Source: Tatumella saanichensis
GTDB lineage: Bacteria; Pseudomonadota; Gammaproteobacteria; Enterobacterales; Enterobacteriaceae
Direction: 5' to 3'
Length of the DNA stretch: 64,000 bases
Assembly: GCF_000439375.1 (NCBI RefSeq)
Contig: NZ_ATMI01000005.1
Location: 1 to 64,000 of the forward strand
Position 1 is the first letter of the stretch; the number at the start of each line of letters is the position of its first letter. The translations under genes were made by a program, and so were the position numbers. The notes under the pieces are model-generated. The model saw only the letters and a list, made by a program, of their open reading frames with translations. It was not told the DNA's origin and searched no databases. This document shows positions 26,302-35,521 of this stretch, in pieces.

Positions 26302-28446
26302 ATGAAGCTGGGTAAGGAGTTTCTCGCTGGCTGGCGTACTCTGTTGATGAATAAACTGTGGCGTGATCCAGCACGCATATTTATTGCGTTGACAGGATGT
26401 GTGCTTTTCAGCTGGCATCAGCAGATGATCTCTTGGACCATACCACTGGTGCTGGGAGTGATTGCCGCAGCCCTCGCGGATGTCGATGATAGACTGATTG
26501 GGCGACTGCGTAATATGCTGATCACCTTGGTCTGTTTCTGTATCGCCTCAGTTTCGGTCGAACAACTTTTCCCTTACCCGCCGTTATTTATTATCGGACT
26601 GGCCGTTTCGAGCTGGGTATTCACCCTACTTGGGGCCCTCGGACAGCGCTATGCCACCATTGCGTTTGGTGCATTGCTGATCGCAGTCTATACCATGCTC
26701 GGCATCCATCTGTTCCCACAGTGGTATTTTCAGCCCCTACTGCTAGTAAGTGGTGCGCTCTGGTATAACCTACTGACCCTTCTGATGCAGTGCCTCTTTC
26801 CGGTACAACCGGTTCAACAGCAACTGGCGGCTACCTACAGCCAACTGGCGGAGTACCTGGAAGCTAAAGCAGAACTGTTCGACCCAGATGCCGGCGAACG
26901 TGATGATTTTTCACTGATCGATGCCGCTCTGGTCAACAGTCGGCTAGTGTCACAGTTTAATATCACCAAAACGGTTATCCAAAGTCGTCTTAACGGTGAT
27001 CGTGCTGCACGCACCAGTCGCCGAGCGTTGCTTTACTATTTTGCAGCTCAAGAGATCCATGAGAGGGCTAACTCTTCTCATATTCAGTACCATCAGCTGC
27101 GGGGTCAGTGGCGTTACAGCGAGATTTTATTCCGCTTTCAGCGGCTGCTGAATAGGCAGGCTCAGGCTTGCCGCCAAGTCGCCCATTCAGTGACATTACG
27201 CAAGCCCTATCTGCATGACCCGCGTTTTGAGCGAGCCTTTTTTCACCTTGAACAAGCATTAGACCGTCTAGTGAGTCAATCACCAGAGGATCCTCACTCT
27301 CGTGGCCTACACTGGCTACTGCGTAATCTGAAAGCGGTCGATGATCAGCTAATATCTATCGCCTCGGAACAGGGTCTGAATAACCGCTGGTTAAATACCG
27401 ATACTCATCTTTCTCAAGAGGGTCTCAGCGGCTGGCAAGATATCCGGATGCGTATCGCCCGTCATCTCACTCCGAAATCTCCGCTGTTCCGGCACGCATT
27501 CCGTATCTCGATAGTGCTCTGCATCGGCTATACCTTTATCGTTCTGACCGGACTGGAGCGCGGCTATTGGATCCTGCTGACCTGTCTGTTTGTCTGTCAG
27601 CCTAACTACAGTGCTACACGAAAACGCCTAACCCTTCGAATTGTCGGGACCCTGGGCGGGGTGATTATTGGTCTGCCGGTATTGTGGCTAGTCCCTTCCG
27701 TAGCAGGGCAATTGGCGTTAATTGTACTGACCGGCGTGCTGTTCTTCACCTTCCGCCAAGTCAGATATGCTCAGGCCACCCTGTTTATCACCTTGGTAGC
27801 ACTGCTCAGTTTTAACCTACTGGGTCAAGGGTTTGATGTGGCGGTGCCTAGGATCGTCGACACCCTACTGGGTTGTGCGCTCTCATGGATGGCAGTGGCA
27901 TGGATTTTTCCCGACTGGCGATATCGCCAATTGCCCGCTGTCACTGATCGGGCCTTTTCGGCAAACGCGAAATATTTGGCGGCTATTACAGGGCAGTATC
28001 ATGCGGGCAAAGATAACAGCATGTCCTACCGTATTGCTCGCCGTGATGCACACAATGCCGATGCCGAGCTGGCACTGATGATCTCCGGCATGAATGATCC
28101 AGGGGGGCCACAGTCGGCGCAGAAAGATATCGCTTTCAGGATCTCCTGTCTCAACCACAGTTTTCTGAGTTATCTCTCCGCACTAGGGGCACACCGCGAA
28201 AAAATTACACGTCCCGATTTCCTACAACTGCTGGATGATGTCCTTAGACTGACCGAGGAGACACTGCAGCAACATCCCTCAGAGGTGGATCAGAGGCTGA
28301 CAGCGCTACACCAGGTTATCTCCGAGGTGAATGGCCTAGAAACCACCCCGGATAGTCATGAGCCGGTGATCCTTCAGCAAATAAACCTGCTGCTGTCACT
28401 GCTGCCGGAATTGCTCGCGGTCCGACAACAAGCCGATCCTCACTGA
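26302..28446 (+). CDS. yccS: YccS/YhfK-family inner membrane protein with two permease-like halves
   Basis: A 714-residue protein (about 717 in E. coli). It has an N-terminal cluster of roughly six membrane helices (residues 25-165), a cytosolic domain (about 170-395) and a second cluster (about 395-520), then a cytosolic end, the layout of FUSC/aromatic-acid-exporter-like proteins. Landmarks are LTCLFVCQPNYSATRKRLTLR and RIVGTLGGVIIG. Its role is not established. Its end overlaps the convergent sxy gene by 7 bp. Confidence 0.93.
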   Translation: MKLGKEFLAGWRTLLMNKLWRDPARIFIALTGCVLFSWHQQMISWTIPLVLGVIAAALADVDDRLIGRLRNMLITLVCFCIASVSVEQLFPYPPLFIIGLAVSSWVFTLLGALGQRYATIAFGALLIAVYTMLGIHLFPQWYFQPLLLVSGALWYNLLTLLMQCLFPVQPVQQQLAATYSQLAEYLEAKAELFDPDAGERDDFSLIDAALVNSRLVSQFNITKTVIQSRLNGDRAARTSRRALLYYFAAQEIHERANSSHIQYHQLRGQWRYSEILFRFQRLLNRQAQACRQVAHSVTLRKPYLHDPRFERAFFHLEQALDRLVSQSPEDPHSRGLHWLLRNLKAVDDQLISIASEQGLNNRWLNTDTHLSQEGLSGWQDIRMRIARHLTPKSPLFRHAFRISIVLCIGYTFIVLTGLERGYWILLTCLFVCQPNYSATRKRLTLRIVGTLGGVIIGLPVLWLVPSVAGQLALIVLTGVLFFTFRQVRYAQATLFITLVALLSFNLLGQGFDVAVPRIVDTLLGCALSWMAVAWIFPDWRYRQLPAVTDRAFSANAKYLAAITGQYHAGKDNSMSYRIARRDAHNADAELALMISGMNDPGGPQSAQKDIAFRISCLNHSFLSYLSALGAHREKITRPDFLQLLDDVLRLTEETLQQHPSEVDQRLTALHQVISEVNGLETTPDSHEPVILQQINLLLSLLPELLAVRQQADPH

Positions 28447-29078
28447 CCTGTTTTGGCAGCCGGGTGAGGCCCGTGCACCCGCTGCAGATAAGCTTGATAC
28501 CAGCTGGTCAGTTCTGCCTTCAGTGGGGCCGGCAGTACCTGTAGATGTTTGCCCATAATAGCCCCTTGCAGAGCATAAAGGGTATTCAACCCCAAATGCG
28601 AATTACAGGCTTTGAGACGTAACCAGCTCTCTTTTGCGCCCAATTTCGCCAGCTGATTGGCAGTAGTAATACCTGTTTCTCTAAGTAACAGCTCAATGTT
28701 GAGGCTAAGATTGGGGAGATCTTTCAAACGATGACGAGAGGATGCCGAGGCTCGACATGCACGCGCCTCATTCAGCGAACCTCGGGACAGTTCCAACAGG
28801 GTCTCATGTTGATGCCAGAGCACGTTGTCGACACGAAAATATTTCAGATGCAGGCTTTGCCCACGCTTGTAAAAAATATACGGCTGCAGATGCCGATGCC
28901 GGCGATAGTGCTGCATGGGTTCACTGGCACGGAGGTAGAGCTCCCCGTCGCTAACCAGTGCGAATACAATTTTTTCTACTGATAATGAGTAGCCGCCAAA
29001 CTGGGTACGCGATTCGATCTGCCCCAGCGCCGAAAGTGACTGCTTGGTCTTTTCTATGCATTTCTCCGATGGTTTCAT
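28440..29078 (-). CDS. sxy: Sxy/TfoX, competence activator (CRP co-activator)
   Basis: A 212-residue protein with the two TfoX domains: N-terminal (about residues 10-105, RTQFGGYSLSVEKIVFALVS) and C-terminal (about 115-200, LKDLPNLSLNIELLLRETGI and NSHLGLNTLYALQGAIMG). Sxy makes CRP act at CRP-S sites of DNA uptake genes. Here it lies between yccS and sulA as in E. coli. Confidence 0.93.
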   Translation of the reverse strand: MKPSEKCIEKTKQSLSALGQIESRTQFGGYSLSVEKIVFALVSDGELYLRASEPMQHYRRHRHLQPYIFYKRGQSLHLKYFRVDNVLWHQHETLLELSRGSLNEARACRASASSRHRLKDLPNLSLNIELLLRETGITTANQLAKLGAKESWLRLKACNSHLGLNTLYALQGAIMGKHLQVLPAPLKAELTSWYQAYLQRVHGPHPAAKTGQ

Positions 29079-29256
29079 GCTGCCTCCCTAATTGAAGCAA
29101 TAGCGTCCCTGCCAATAAAGTAATGCTTATCAGCACGTTAATCTTTAAACAAAAGCCATTAGTAGTTCAATGAATAAATCCCTCTAGACGGATCTGTATT
29201 GCGATTATGCGAGGCATTTTCAGAAAAATGGTTGATCTTCGTCCACAACAGAAGTA

Positions 29257-29272
29257 CTGTATATCCATACAG
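29257..29272. promoter_or_regulatory. LexA (SOS) box of sulA
   Basis: CTGTATATCCATACAG fits CTG-N10-CAG with an AT-rich core and lies 23-38 bp before the sulA ATG. LexA bound here would repress sulA until DNA damage. Confidence 0.93.
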
Positions 29273-29294
29273 TTTATAGCGAAGGGTTAAATTT

Positions 29295-29786
29295 ATGCGT
29301 GCTCACTTACTGAACTCAGAAACTCATCATTCAGGCCATAATCCGGTTTCTGTTTCACAGACCAGCGGCTGTATCAGCGAATTAAACTATGACGCTCACA
29401 ACCCTTCGCTGCTGACCATGCTACTGTTTCCGCTGTTGAAACAACTGGCCGAACAGTCCCGCTGGCAGCTATGGCTAACGCCGGAGCACAAATTAAATCG
29501 TCTCTGGTTACAGCAATCCGGCCTGCCTCTAGAGAAGAGTATGCAGGTCACTTCACTCAGTAGCAGTGATACCCTGCAATCGATGACCAAGGCACTGCGT
29601 TCAGGTAATTACAGTGTGGTGATGATCTGGATCTCAAAGTCGCTCACTGACAATGAACGAGATGAACTTGAGCAAGCTGCCAGTGAAGGCCGATCTTTGG
29701 GACTGATAATGCGTGAAAACACCGGTTTTCGAGTTGGCACTGGACAGGAAAATCGGTTGAAGATTCATTTGCCGTTGCTACATTAG
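29295..29786 (+). CDS. sulA: SulA, SOS-induced inhibitor of FtsZ
   Basis: A 163-residue protein with the conserved SulA core LTMLLFPLLKQLAEQSRWQLWL and LNRLWLQQSGLPLEKSMQV, and the C-terminal GTGQENRLKIHLPLLH that is the Lon-recognised tail region in E. coli. SulA binds FtsZ and blocks septum formation while DNA is repaired. A strong LexA box precedes it. Confidence 0.95.
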   Translation: MRAHLLNSETHHSGHNPVSVSQTSGCISELNYDAHNPSLLTMLLFPLLKQLAEQSRWQLWLTPEHKLNRLWLQQSGLPLEKSMQVTSLSSSDTLQSMTKALRSGNYSVVMIWISKSLTDNERDELEQAASEGRSLGLIMRENTGFRVGTGQENRLKIHLPLLH

Positions 29787-30004
29787 TCTTCTTTAAGATT
29801 ATTCTCAGGATTAATTGCTCACCATTTTGCTTCGTGGACAGGATGTCCGTCATTCCAGAGCCAGCAATGGGTTGTGGTAATTTACAGTTGTGATAACAGT
29901 GCAGAGTTCAGTTTGAAATGTAACAAAACATGTTAAAAATGCTGTTTTTTTACTGTACAACATCATATCTTACTTGTAACTTTCTAATCTCGTTGTAGAC
30001 TTTA

Positions 30005-30132
30005 CGTCGCCAGGGTGCTCAATAATCTCCTTTTTGGTAGAGTAAAAATCGAGCGAAATAACCCGGCGAAGGATTACAACCAAGAGCAACATTTATGCTC
30101 ATTGCCTATTTTGGATGATAACGAGGCGCAAA
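30005..30132 (+). promoter_or_regulatory. ompA long 5' untranslated leader
   Basis: The bases before ompA keep the pattern of the E. coli ompA leader, including GCCAGGGTGCTC, GGTAGAGT, CGGCGAAGGATT and TATTTTGGATGATAACGAGG. In E. coli this leader folds into stem-loops that stabilise the mRNA and is a target of the small RNA MicA. The range given is approximate. Confidence 0.7.
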
Positions 30133-31200
30133 ATGAAAAAGACAGCTATCGCAATTGCAGTGGCACTGGCAGGTTTCGCTACCGTAGCGCAGGCCGCACC
30201 AAAAGATAACACTTGGTACACTGGTGCTAAACTGGGCTGGTCTCAGTACCACGACACCGGTTTCTACGGTAACAACTACGTTAACAACGACGGCCCTACC
30301 CACGACAATCAGCTGGGTGCTGGTGCATTCGTTGGCTATCAGGCAAACCAATACCTGGGCTTCGAAGGCGGTTATGACTGGTTAGGTCGTATGCCTTACA
30401 AAGGTAACAACGTAAACGGCGCATTCAAAGCACAGGGCATTCAGCTGGCGGCTAAACTGAGCTACCCAATCACTGACGATTTGGACGTATATACTCGTCT
30501 GGGTGGTATGGTATGGCGTGCAGACTCTAAAGAAAACAGAGCCGGTGCTCGCCTGAGCAACACCGATACTGGTGTTTCTCCACTGGCGGCCGTTGGTGTT
30601 GAGTACGCACTGACCAAAAACTGGGCTACCCGTCTGGATTACCAGTGGGTTAACAACATCGGTGACGCTGAAACCGTTGGTGCTCGTCCAGACAACAGCA
30701 TGCTGAGCTTAGGCGTTTCTTACCGTTTCGGTCAGGACGATGTTGCTGCACCAGCTCCGGCTCCAGCACCAGCGCCAGCGCCAGTTGTTGAAACTAAGCA
30801 CTTCACTCTGAAATCAGACGTGCTGTTCAACTTCAACAAATCAACGCTGAAAGCAACTGGTCAGCAGGCTCTGGATCAGCTGTACACCCAGCTGAGTTCT
30901 CTGGATCCTAAAGATGGTTCTGTTGTTGTTCTGGGCTTCACTGACCGTATCGGTTCTGCTCAATACAACCAGAAACTGTCTGAGCAGCGTGCACAGTCCG
31001 TTGTCAACTACTTGGTATCTAAAGGTATCCCTTCTAACAAGATCTCTGCACAAGGTATGGGTAAAGCTGATCCAGTTACCGGTAATACCTGTGACAACGT
31101 GAAAGGCCGCGCAGCACTGATCCAGTGCCTGGGTCCAGACCGTCGCGTTGAAATCGAAGTTAAAGGTATCAAAGACGTTGTTTCTCAGCCACAGGGCTAA
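30133..31200 (+). CDS. ompA: OmpA, outer membrane porin and peptidoglycan anchor
   Basis: Read from the ATG at 30133 after GAGGCG, the protein has 355 residues. It starts with signal peptide [21 protein letters not shown]. An eight-stranded N-terminal barrel ([17 protein letters not shown] to LGVSYRFGQ) is followed by an alternating Ala-Pro hinge ([12 protein letters not shown]) and an OmpA-like periplasmic domain with NFNKSTLK and [13 protein letters not shown] that binds peptidoglycan, with a C-terminal cysteine pair. An upstream frame-start, six residues longer, exists but is not the conserved start. Codon use is strongly biased as for a highly expressed gene. A strong terminator follows. 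Confidence 0.98.
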   Translation: MKKTAIAIAVALAGFATVAQAAPKDNTWYTGAKLGWSQYHDTGFYGNNYVNNDGPTHDNQLGAGAFVGYQANQYLGFEGGYDWLGRMPYKGNNVNGAFKAQGIQLAAKLSYPITDDLDVYTRLGGMVWRADSKENRAGARLSNTDTGVSPLAAVGVEYALTKNWATRLDYQWVNNIGDAETVGARPDNSMLSLGVSYRFGQDDVAAPAPAPAPAPAPVVETKHFTLKSDVLFNFNKSTLKATGQQALDQLYTQLSSLDPKDGSVVVLGFTDRIGSAQYNQKLSEQRAQSVVNYLVSKGIPSNKISAQGMGKADPVTGNTCDNVKGRAALIQCLGPDRRVEIEVKGIKDVVSQPQG

Positions 31201-31213
31201 TTAACTCCAGTCT

Positions 31214-31242
31214 AAAAAACCCCGCAATGCGGGGTTTTTTTT
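31214..31242 (+). terminator. Terminator of ompA
   Basis: CCCCGCAATGCGGGG hairpin preceded by AAAAAA and followed by eight T, 14 bp after the ompA stop. It also faces matP, so it likely works on both strands. Confidence 0.93.
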
Positions 31243-31262
31243 CGCCTAAAATGAGGTGGAAC

Positions 31263-31724
31263 TCAGTTTTTATCGGGTTGGCCCAGTATTGATTGCAGGT
31301 CATGCTTAAGTGAGGACATCTGGCTGGCATACTTTTCTTTGCGTTCCGCATCTTCAATTAACTGAACAATGGTCTCTGACAACGTACTGCTACGACGTCT
31401 TGCTAACCCCGCCAGTCGCTGCCAAACCAAATATTCTAAGTCGATAGATTTTTTGCGGGTATGCTGATGCTCAGCATTAAAGTGGCGTTTACGCCGCGCG
31501 CGGATAGTCTGTTTCATGCGGTTGACCAGCGCCGGATTGATATGCTGGTTTATCCAGTCTGAAATATCTTCCGGCTGGTGCTCATAGGTTATTAGCACCC
31601 TAACCGCTTCATCGGCTGCACTGCGCTCCTGATATCGGGTAATCGCCTCACCTTCTCGGTGCTTTTTTACCAGATATGCCCATTTCCAGCCGGACTCCAG
31701 ATTCTCAAGTTGCAGATATTTCAT
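31263..31724 (-). CDS. matP: MatP, Ter macrodomain organiser
   Basis: A 153-residue protein (150 in E. coli) beginning [20 protein letters not shown], a four-helix N-terminal bundle, followed by the ribbon-helix-helix DNA-binding part ([20 protein letters not shown]) and a C-terminal coiled coil ([15 protein letters not shown]). MatP binds matS sites in the terminus region and keeps MukBEF away from it. The gene converges on ompA, as in E. coli. Confidence 0.96.
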   Translation of the reverse strand: MKYLQLENLESGWKWAYLVKKHREGEAITRYQERSAADEAVRVLITYEHQPEDISDWINQHINPALVNRMKQTIRARRKRHFNAEHQHTRKKSIDLEYLVWQRLAGLARRRSSTLSETIVQLIEDAERKEKYASQMSSLKHDLQSILGQPDKN

Positions 31725-31895
31725 CGGTCTCTCTTTCTCTTCAGGCCACCGGCTAAGAATACCAGCTTTTTACTAGGCTGTTGCAAAGATTAATTTTTCT
31801 GGTGAGCACCTCAGGGGACAGAGTCGCTAGGCTGTTTCGTCACCGGTTTTTCTGTATAATCGGTGGTTTAACTTCTCCGGATAAATGCGAACACT

Positions 31896-33653
31896 TTGAT
31901 CAGCTCTCAACTTCCTTGGCAAGCGTTACAGCCTAATCTCTCCCCTTTCCCGTCCGCGTTTAACCGTAGTGTGGTGGGTGAAGGTGAACTTTTTTCCACT
32001 CTGCAACCACGTTTATTTAATGCGTTGGCGAATCTGGAAAACCAGCCGCACCTACCGCTGCTGATGCTTCGCTCACAGGAAAATAAGGATGCGTTGGCGG
32101 CCATTGCACGTGCCTGGTTATCATTATCAGACACTGACGTCGACGCTGAAAACGGCGGTTGGAATTACCAGCCCTTGGCGGATGGGAGTTATGATCTGCG
32201 GGCCGCAACCAATGAGGCGGCCACCTTTACCTTTCAGGCGGGTGTTCGTTACGCAGAGTGGATCGAGAGTGAACAACTGTTTGGCACCCTGCGTGGTGTT
32301 GGCGACCGACTTATCCCTGAGCCGGGCCTGCTACATGAGGCCAACGGTGGCGCGCTGGTACTGTCGGTACGCACGCTATTGGCTCAGCCGCTCATGTGGC
32401 TACGCCTTAAGCGTTTCCTCTCTCAGGGAGCGTTTGAGTGGCTCTCTCCGGACGAACGCCGCCCACTGTCGGTAAGTCTGCCGCCACTGCCGTTACGCGT
32501 TACCCTGATTTTATGCGGTGACCGAGATGCCTTGGCAGAGTTTCAGGAGAGTGAACCTGAATTAATGGAAGATGCTCTCTACAGCGAAGTAGAAGAACAA
32601 TTCCGTTTTCATGATGAAGAAGATTTAGCACTTTGGGGCCAGTGGGTCCGCCAGTTAGCATTTAATCACCAACTGCCGGAACTCTCTAACGATATCTGGC
32701 CACCACTGGTTAACGAAGGTTGCCGTTATACGGGTGATCAGAGTTTATTACCTCTAGACCCCCGCTGGATCACCCGCCAGTTAGCTGCCGCATTCGGCTA
32801 TGACGGCACCCTGAGTAGTGAAAGCTTAGCGGCTGCCCTAGAGGCTCGTCAATGGCGTGAAGGCTATCTGTCCGAGCGCATGCTTGAGGAAATCAGTGAG
32901 GAACAGGTACTGATCGAAACCGAAGGCGAAGCGATTGGTCAAGTAAACGGCCTGTCAGTGCTGGATTTTCCCGGCCACCCTCGCCCGTGGGGTGAACCTT
33001 CCCGTATCACCTGCGTGGTGCACTACGGTGATGGGGAAGTGATGGATATTGAGCGTAAGGCGGAACTGGGGGGCAACCTCCATGCTAAAGGGATGATGAT
33101 CATCCAAGCCTATCTCATTTCAGAGCTGGAGTTGGAACAACAGTTACCGTTTACTGCATCAATGGTGTTTGAGCAGTCTTATTCCGAAGTCGATGGCGAC
33201 AGCGCATCGCTAGCGGAACTTTGTGCGCTGGTCAGTGCCTTATCACAGCAACCACTGACACAGTCAGTAGCAGTCACCGGCTCTGTAGATCAGTTTGGCA
33301 ATGTCCAACCGGTGGGTGGACTCAATGAGAAAATCGAAGGCTTTTTTGCCGTCTGCTCACAACGAGGCCTGACCGGGCAGCAGGGAGTCATTATCCCACA
33401 GAGTAATGTTCGCCATCTTTCTCTCAGTAACGAGGTGATGGAAGCGGTGAAGGCAGAGCAGTTTAGCTTATGGGCAGTTCAGTCTGCAGACGAAGCCATC
33501 GCCTTGCTTACCGGTAAGCCTTGGCGCACAGAGTCCGACAATAATGACGACCTACTATCGCTGATCCAAGAGCGCATTTTACGTGCTACGCAACCGGAGA
33601 CTCCTCCACGCAGAGGATGGCTGCGGTGGCTCAACTGGTTTAACCAGAACTAA
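31896..33653 (+). CDS. ycbZ: YcbZ/LonH, Lon-like ATP-independent protease homologue
   Basis: A 585-residue protein starting at a TTG, chosen because its first residues align one-for-one with the E. coli YcbZ start and no ATG or GTG fits. The N-terminal two-thirds is AAA-like but lacks a clear Walker A. The C-terminal part is a Lon-type protease domain (about residues 350-550) with the Ser of VDGDSASLAELCALVSAL and the lysine in GLNEKIEGFF, the Ser-Lys dyad. Its physiological role is not settled. It lies just upstream of fabA, as in E. coli. Confidence 0.92.
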   Translation: MISSQLPWQALQPNLSPFPSAFNRSVVGEGELFSTLQPRLFNALANLENQPHLPLLMLRSQENKDALAAIARAWLSLSDTDVDAENGGWNYQPLADGSYDLRAATNEAATFTFQAGVRYAEWIESEQLFGTLRGVGDRLIPEPGLLHEANGGALVLSVRTLLAQPLMWLRLKRFLSQGAFEWLSPDERRPLSVSLPPLPLRVTLILCGDRDALAEFQESEPELMEDALYSEVEEQFRFHDEEDLALWGQWVRQLAFNHQLPELSNDIWPPLVNEGCRYTGDQSLLPLDPRWITRQLAAAFGYDGTLSSESLAAALEARQWREGYLSERMLEEISEEQVLIETEGEAIGQVNGLSVLDFPGHPRPWGEPSRITCVVHYGDGEVMDIERKAELGGNLHAKGMMIIQAYLISELELEQQLPFTASMVFEQSYSEVDGDSASLAELCALVSALSQQPLTQSVAVTGSVDQFGNVQPVGGLNEKIEGFFAVCSQRGLTGQQGVIIPQSNVRHLSLSNEVMEAVKAEQFSLWAVQSADEAIALLTGKPWRTESDNNDDLLSLIQERILRATQPETPPRRGWLRWLNWFNQN

Positions 33654-33722
33654 TCGGAGTTGCTCAGCGTACAGTTGTAAGCTATTCTCCGTCATTCAAT
33701 AATTTAAGGCTAGAAAACTGAC

Positions 33723-34241
33723 ATGGTAGATAAACGCGAATCCTATACAAAAGAAGATCTTGCTGCCTCTGGACGCGGTGAGTTGTTTGGCGAGAACGGT
33801 CCTCCGTTACCGGCGGGTAATATGCTGATGATGGACCGTGTCGTCAAAATGTCCGAAACAGGCGGCAACTACGACAAAGGTTTCGTTGAAGCTGAATTAG
33901 ATATTACTCCTGACCTGTGGTTCTTTGCCTGCCACTTTGTTAACGATCCCGTGATGCCAGGCTGCTTAGGTCTGGATGCGATGTGGCAGCTGGTAGGTTT
34001 CTACCTGGGCTGGCTGGGTGCAGAAGGTAAAGGTCGTGCTCTGGGCGTGGGTGAAGTGAAATTCACCGGCCAGGTTCTGCCAACAGCGAAGAAAGTCACC
34101 TATAAAATCCACTTTAAGCGTGTGATTAACCGTAAACTGGTCATGGGTGTGGCTGACGGCGAAGTGTTCGTCGACGGCAAACTGATCTATACCGCCAGCG
34201 ATCTGAAAGTCGGTCTGTTTAAAGACACCGAAGCGTTTTAA
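33723..34241 (+). CDS. fabA: FabA, 3-hydroxydecanoyl-ACP dehydratase/isomerase
   Basis: The 172-residue protein has the length of E. coli FabA. The active-site His71 and Asp85 lie in [20 protein letters not shown], and it contains [20 protein letters not shown]. It dehydrates 3-hydroxydecanoyl-ACP and isomerises the trans-2 product to cis-3, opening unsaturated fatty acid synthesis. A strong terminator follows, and rmf converges on it. Confidence 0.98.
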   Translation: MVDKRESYTKEDLAASGRGELFGENGPPLPAGNMLMMDRVVKMSETGGNYDKGFVEAELDITPDLWFFACHFVNDPVMPGCLGLDAMWQLVGFYLGWLGAEGKGRALGVGEVKFTGQVLPTAKKVTYKIHFKRVINRKLVMGVADGEVFVDGKLIYTASDLKVGLFKDTEAF

Positions 34242-34265
34242 TCACCCCTTTGACGCAGTAGGATT

Positions 34266-34293
34266 AAGGCGAGTCTTCGGGCTCGCCTTTTTT
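34266..34293 (+). terminator. Terminator of fabA
   Basis: AAGGCGAG/CTCGCCTT hairpin with a six-base loop followed by TTTTTT, 25 bp after the fabA stop. Confidence 0.9.
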
Positions 34294-34411
34294 ATATCTC
34301 GTGCATGGCGGCAGCCCCGCTTAAGGCTAACAGTAGCTAACAGACTATGCATCAAGTAAACGAGCGGATAAAAGCTGGGGGAGAGAAACAGTTGAAGTGG
34401 GAAATATCACT

Positions 34412-34442
34412 GCCAGAGCCCCGTCATTGAGAGGAGCTCTGG
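34412..34442 (-). terminator. Possible stem-loop downstream of rmf
   Basis: CCAGAGC and GCTCTGG form a 7-bp stem 20 bp beyond the rmf stop on the minus strand. There is no run of T after it, so it may serve mRNA stability rather than termination. Confidence 0.35.
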
Positions 34443-34461
34443 TCATTTCAGGCCCTCAGGG

Positions 34462-34629
34462 TTACGCTAATACCGAACGTTCAGACATGGCGAGCCGCCA
34501 GCCTCCCAGCCAGTGGGAACGTGTGTCGGTGGTTTGGTATGGACAAATCTCTTTAGAGCGTCCACTGATTCCGGCCTGATAGCCGCGTGAATGAGCACGA
34601 TCCAAACGGTCTCTTTTCTGTCTCTTCAT
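34462..34629 (-). CDS. rmf: Rmf, ribosome modulation factor
   Basis: The minus strand encodes a 55-residue basic protein from ATG (34627-34629) to TAA (34462-34464). It begins MKRQKRDRLDRAHSRGYQ, continues AGISGRSKEICPYQTTDTRS and has HWLGGWRLAMSERSVLA at the end, matching E. coli RMF (55 residues) throughout. RMF joins 70S ribosomes into inactive 100S dimers in stationary phase. It lies between fabA and pqiC, converging on fabA, exactly as in E. coli. It is easily missed because of its size. Confidence 0.97.
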   Translation of the reverse strand: MKRQKRDRLDRAHSRGYQAGISGRSKEICPYQTTDTRSHWLGGWRLAMSERSVLA

Positions 34630-34895
34630 ACCTGCTTTCCCTCATAATGATTAAGGTGGGACGGGATAGAAACAATCTGTGGTCACTACATCGCCACAGC
34701 CTCTATTTCTACCGCTGTGTGCCCTAAAGGTCAATCCTCAAATGTTCAATGTTTATCCTCATTTTGTCAGTTTTTTTGCTGAAAGTTGGCTAAGGCCGCC
34801 TGTGGGCGGTATCTGTGATCACGCTCTGGAATATTCTTAATTCCCGCCACCGACGGCCTATAGCCTTCTATGGACATGTGCCCGCTCCTAATATA
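34630..34895. other. Upstream region of rmf, no gene recognised
   Basis: About 266 bases between the rmf start and the pqiC terminator. It should hold the rmf promoter. No frame here resembles a protein, and I could not place promoter boxes with confidence. Confidence 0.5.
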
Positions 34896-34928
34896 AAAAA
34901 AGCCCCCATCAGGGTGACTGACAGGGGC
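34896..34928 (-). terminator. Terminator of the uup-pqiABC operon
   Basis: On the minus strand GCCCCTGTCA pairs imperfectly with CTGATGGGGGC, followed by TTTTTTT. It begins about 20 bp after the pqiC stop. Confidence 0.85.
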
Positions 34929-34948
34929 TTGAGCGATAACGAGAGATC

Positions 34949-35521
34949 TTAGTGAGTGATCTGCCGAGCAATGGCCGTTGCTTCCTGCTGCCAACCTGCC
35001 GCCAAGGTGCGGATCAATGCCGGATAGCCATCTTTCGGCTGTGGCAGGATCAATGAGAAAGGCTGACGCAGCGTCTGATCACCTCGCTGTAGGATCCAAG
35101 CACCAGAAATCACTGCCTTGCCATCATAACGGCCGTGGAAGCCGGTCACCGTCACCGACAAGGTGTCGTAATCGCTGCTGCCCGTCATTGAACCACTCAC
35201 CAAACGTCCTGGTAGTAATTGACCTAGGTAGCTGACTAAGGTCTGCTGCAACTGCTGATCCAGCGGACTGGCCCACAAGTTATTGACAGCAATTACATAC
35301 TGGACATCGCTAGTTTGATAGGCCACTCCGTTACCAGAAAGATAGTCTGGTACAGTCACCGGTTCGACCCATAGCGGGCGGGTGTTATCACCCGCCCCTG
35401 CAACAGCTACCGGTTGCCCGGCCGTTGGGATCATGGCCGGCAGTTGGTAGTAATGTTTAGCACTGTCACTGCTACAGCCACTGAGCAGTAATGCAAAGAT
35501 AATAGCGAGCCCTTTTTTCAC
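34949..35521 (-). CDS. pqiC: PqiC, outer membrane lipoprotein of the Pqi lipid transport complex
   Basis: A 190-residue protein with a lipoprotein signal: MKKGLAIIFALLLSGC, lipobox LSGC with the modified cysteine at residue 16. The mature part has the ABC-type transport auxiliary (DUF330) pattern YYQLPAM, NLWASPLDQQLQQTLVSYL and GAWILQRGDQTLRQPFSL. PqiC sits at the outer membrane end of the PqiAB tunnel. Its first bases overlap pqiB by 4 bp. Confidence 0.93.
   Translation of the reverse strand: MKKGLAIIFALLLSGCSSDSAKHYYQLPAMIPTAGQPVAVAGAGDNTRPLWVEPVTVPDYLSGNGVAYQTSDVQYVIAVNNLWASPLDQQLQQTLVSYLGQLLPGRLVSGSMTGSSDYDTLSVTVTGFHGRYDGKAVISGAWILQRGDQTLRQPFSLILPQPKDGYPALIRTLAAGWQQEATAIARQITH

Noticed and set aside
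34397-34579. Plus-strand frame of 60 codons downstream of fabA
   Set aside because: It is the antisense shadow of rmf, which is clearly coding on the other strand.
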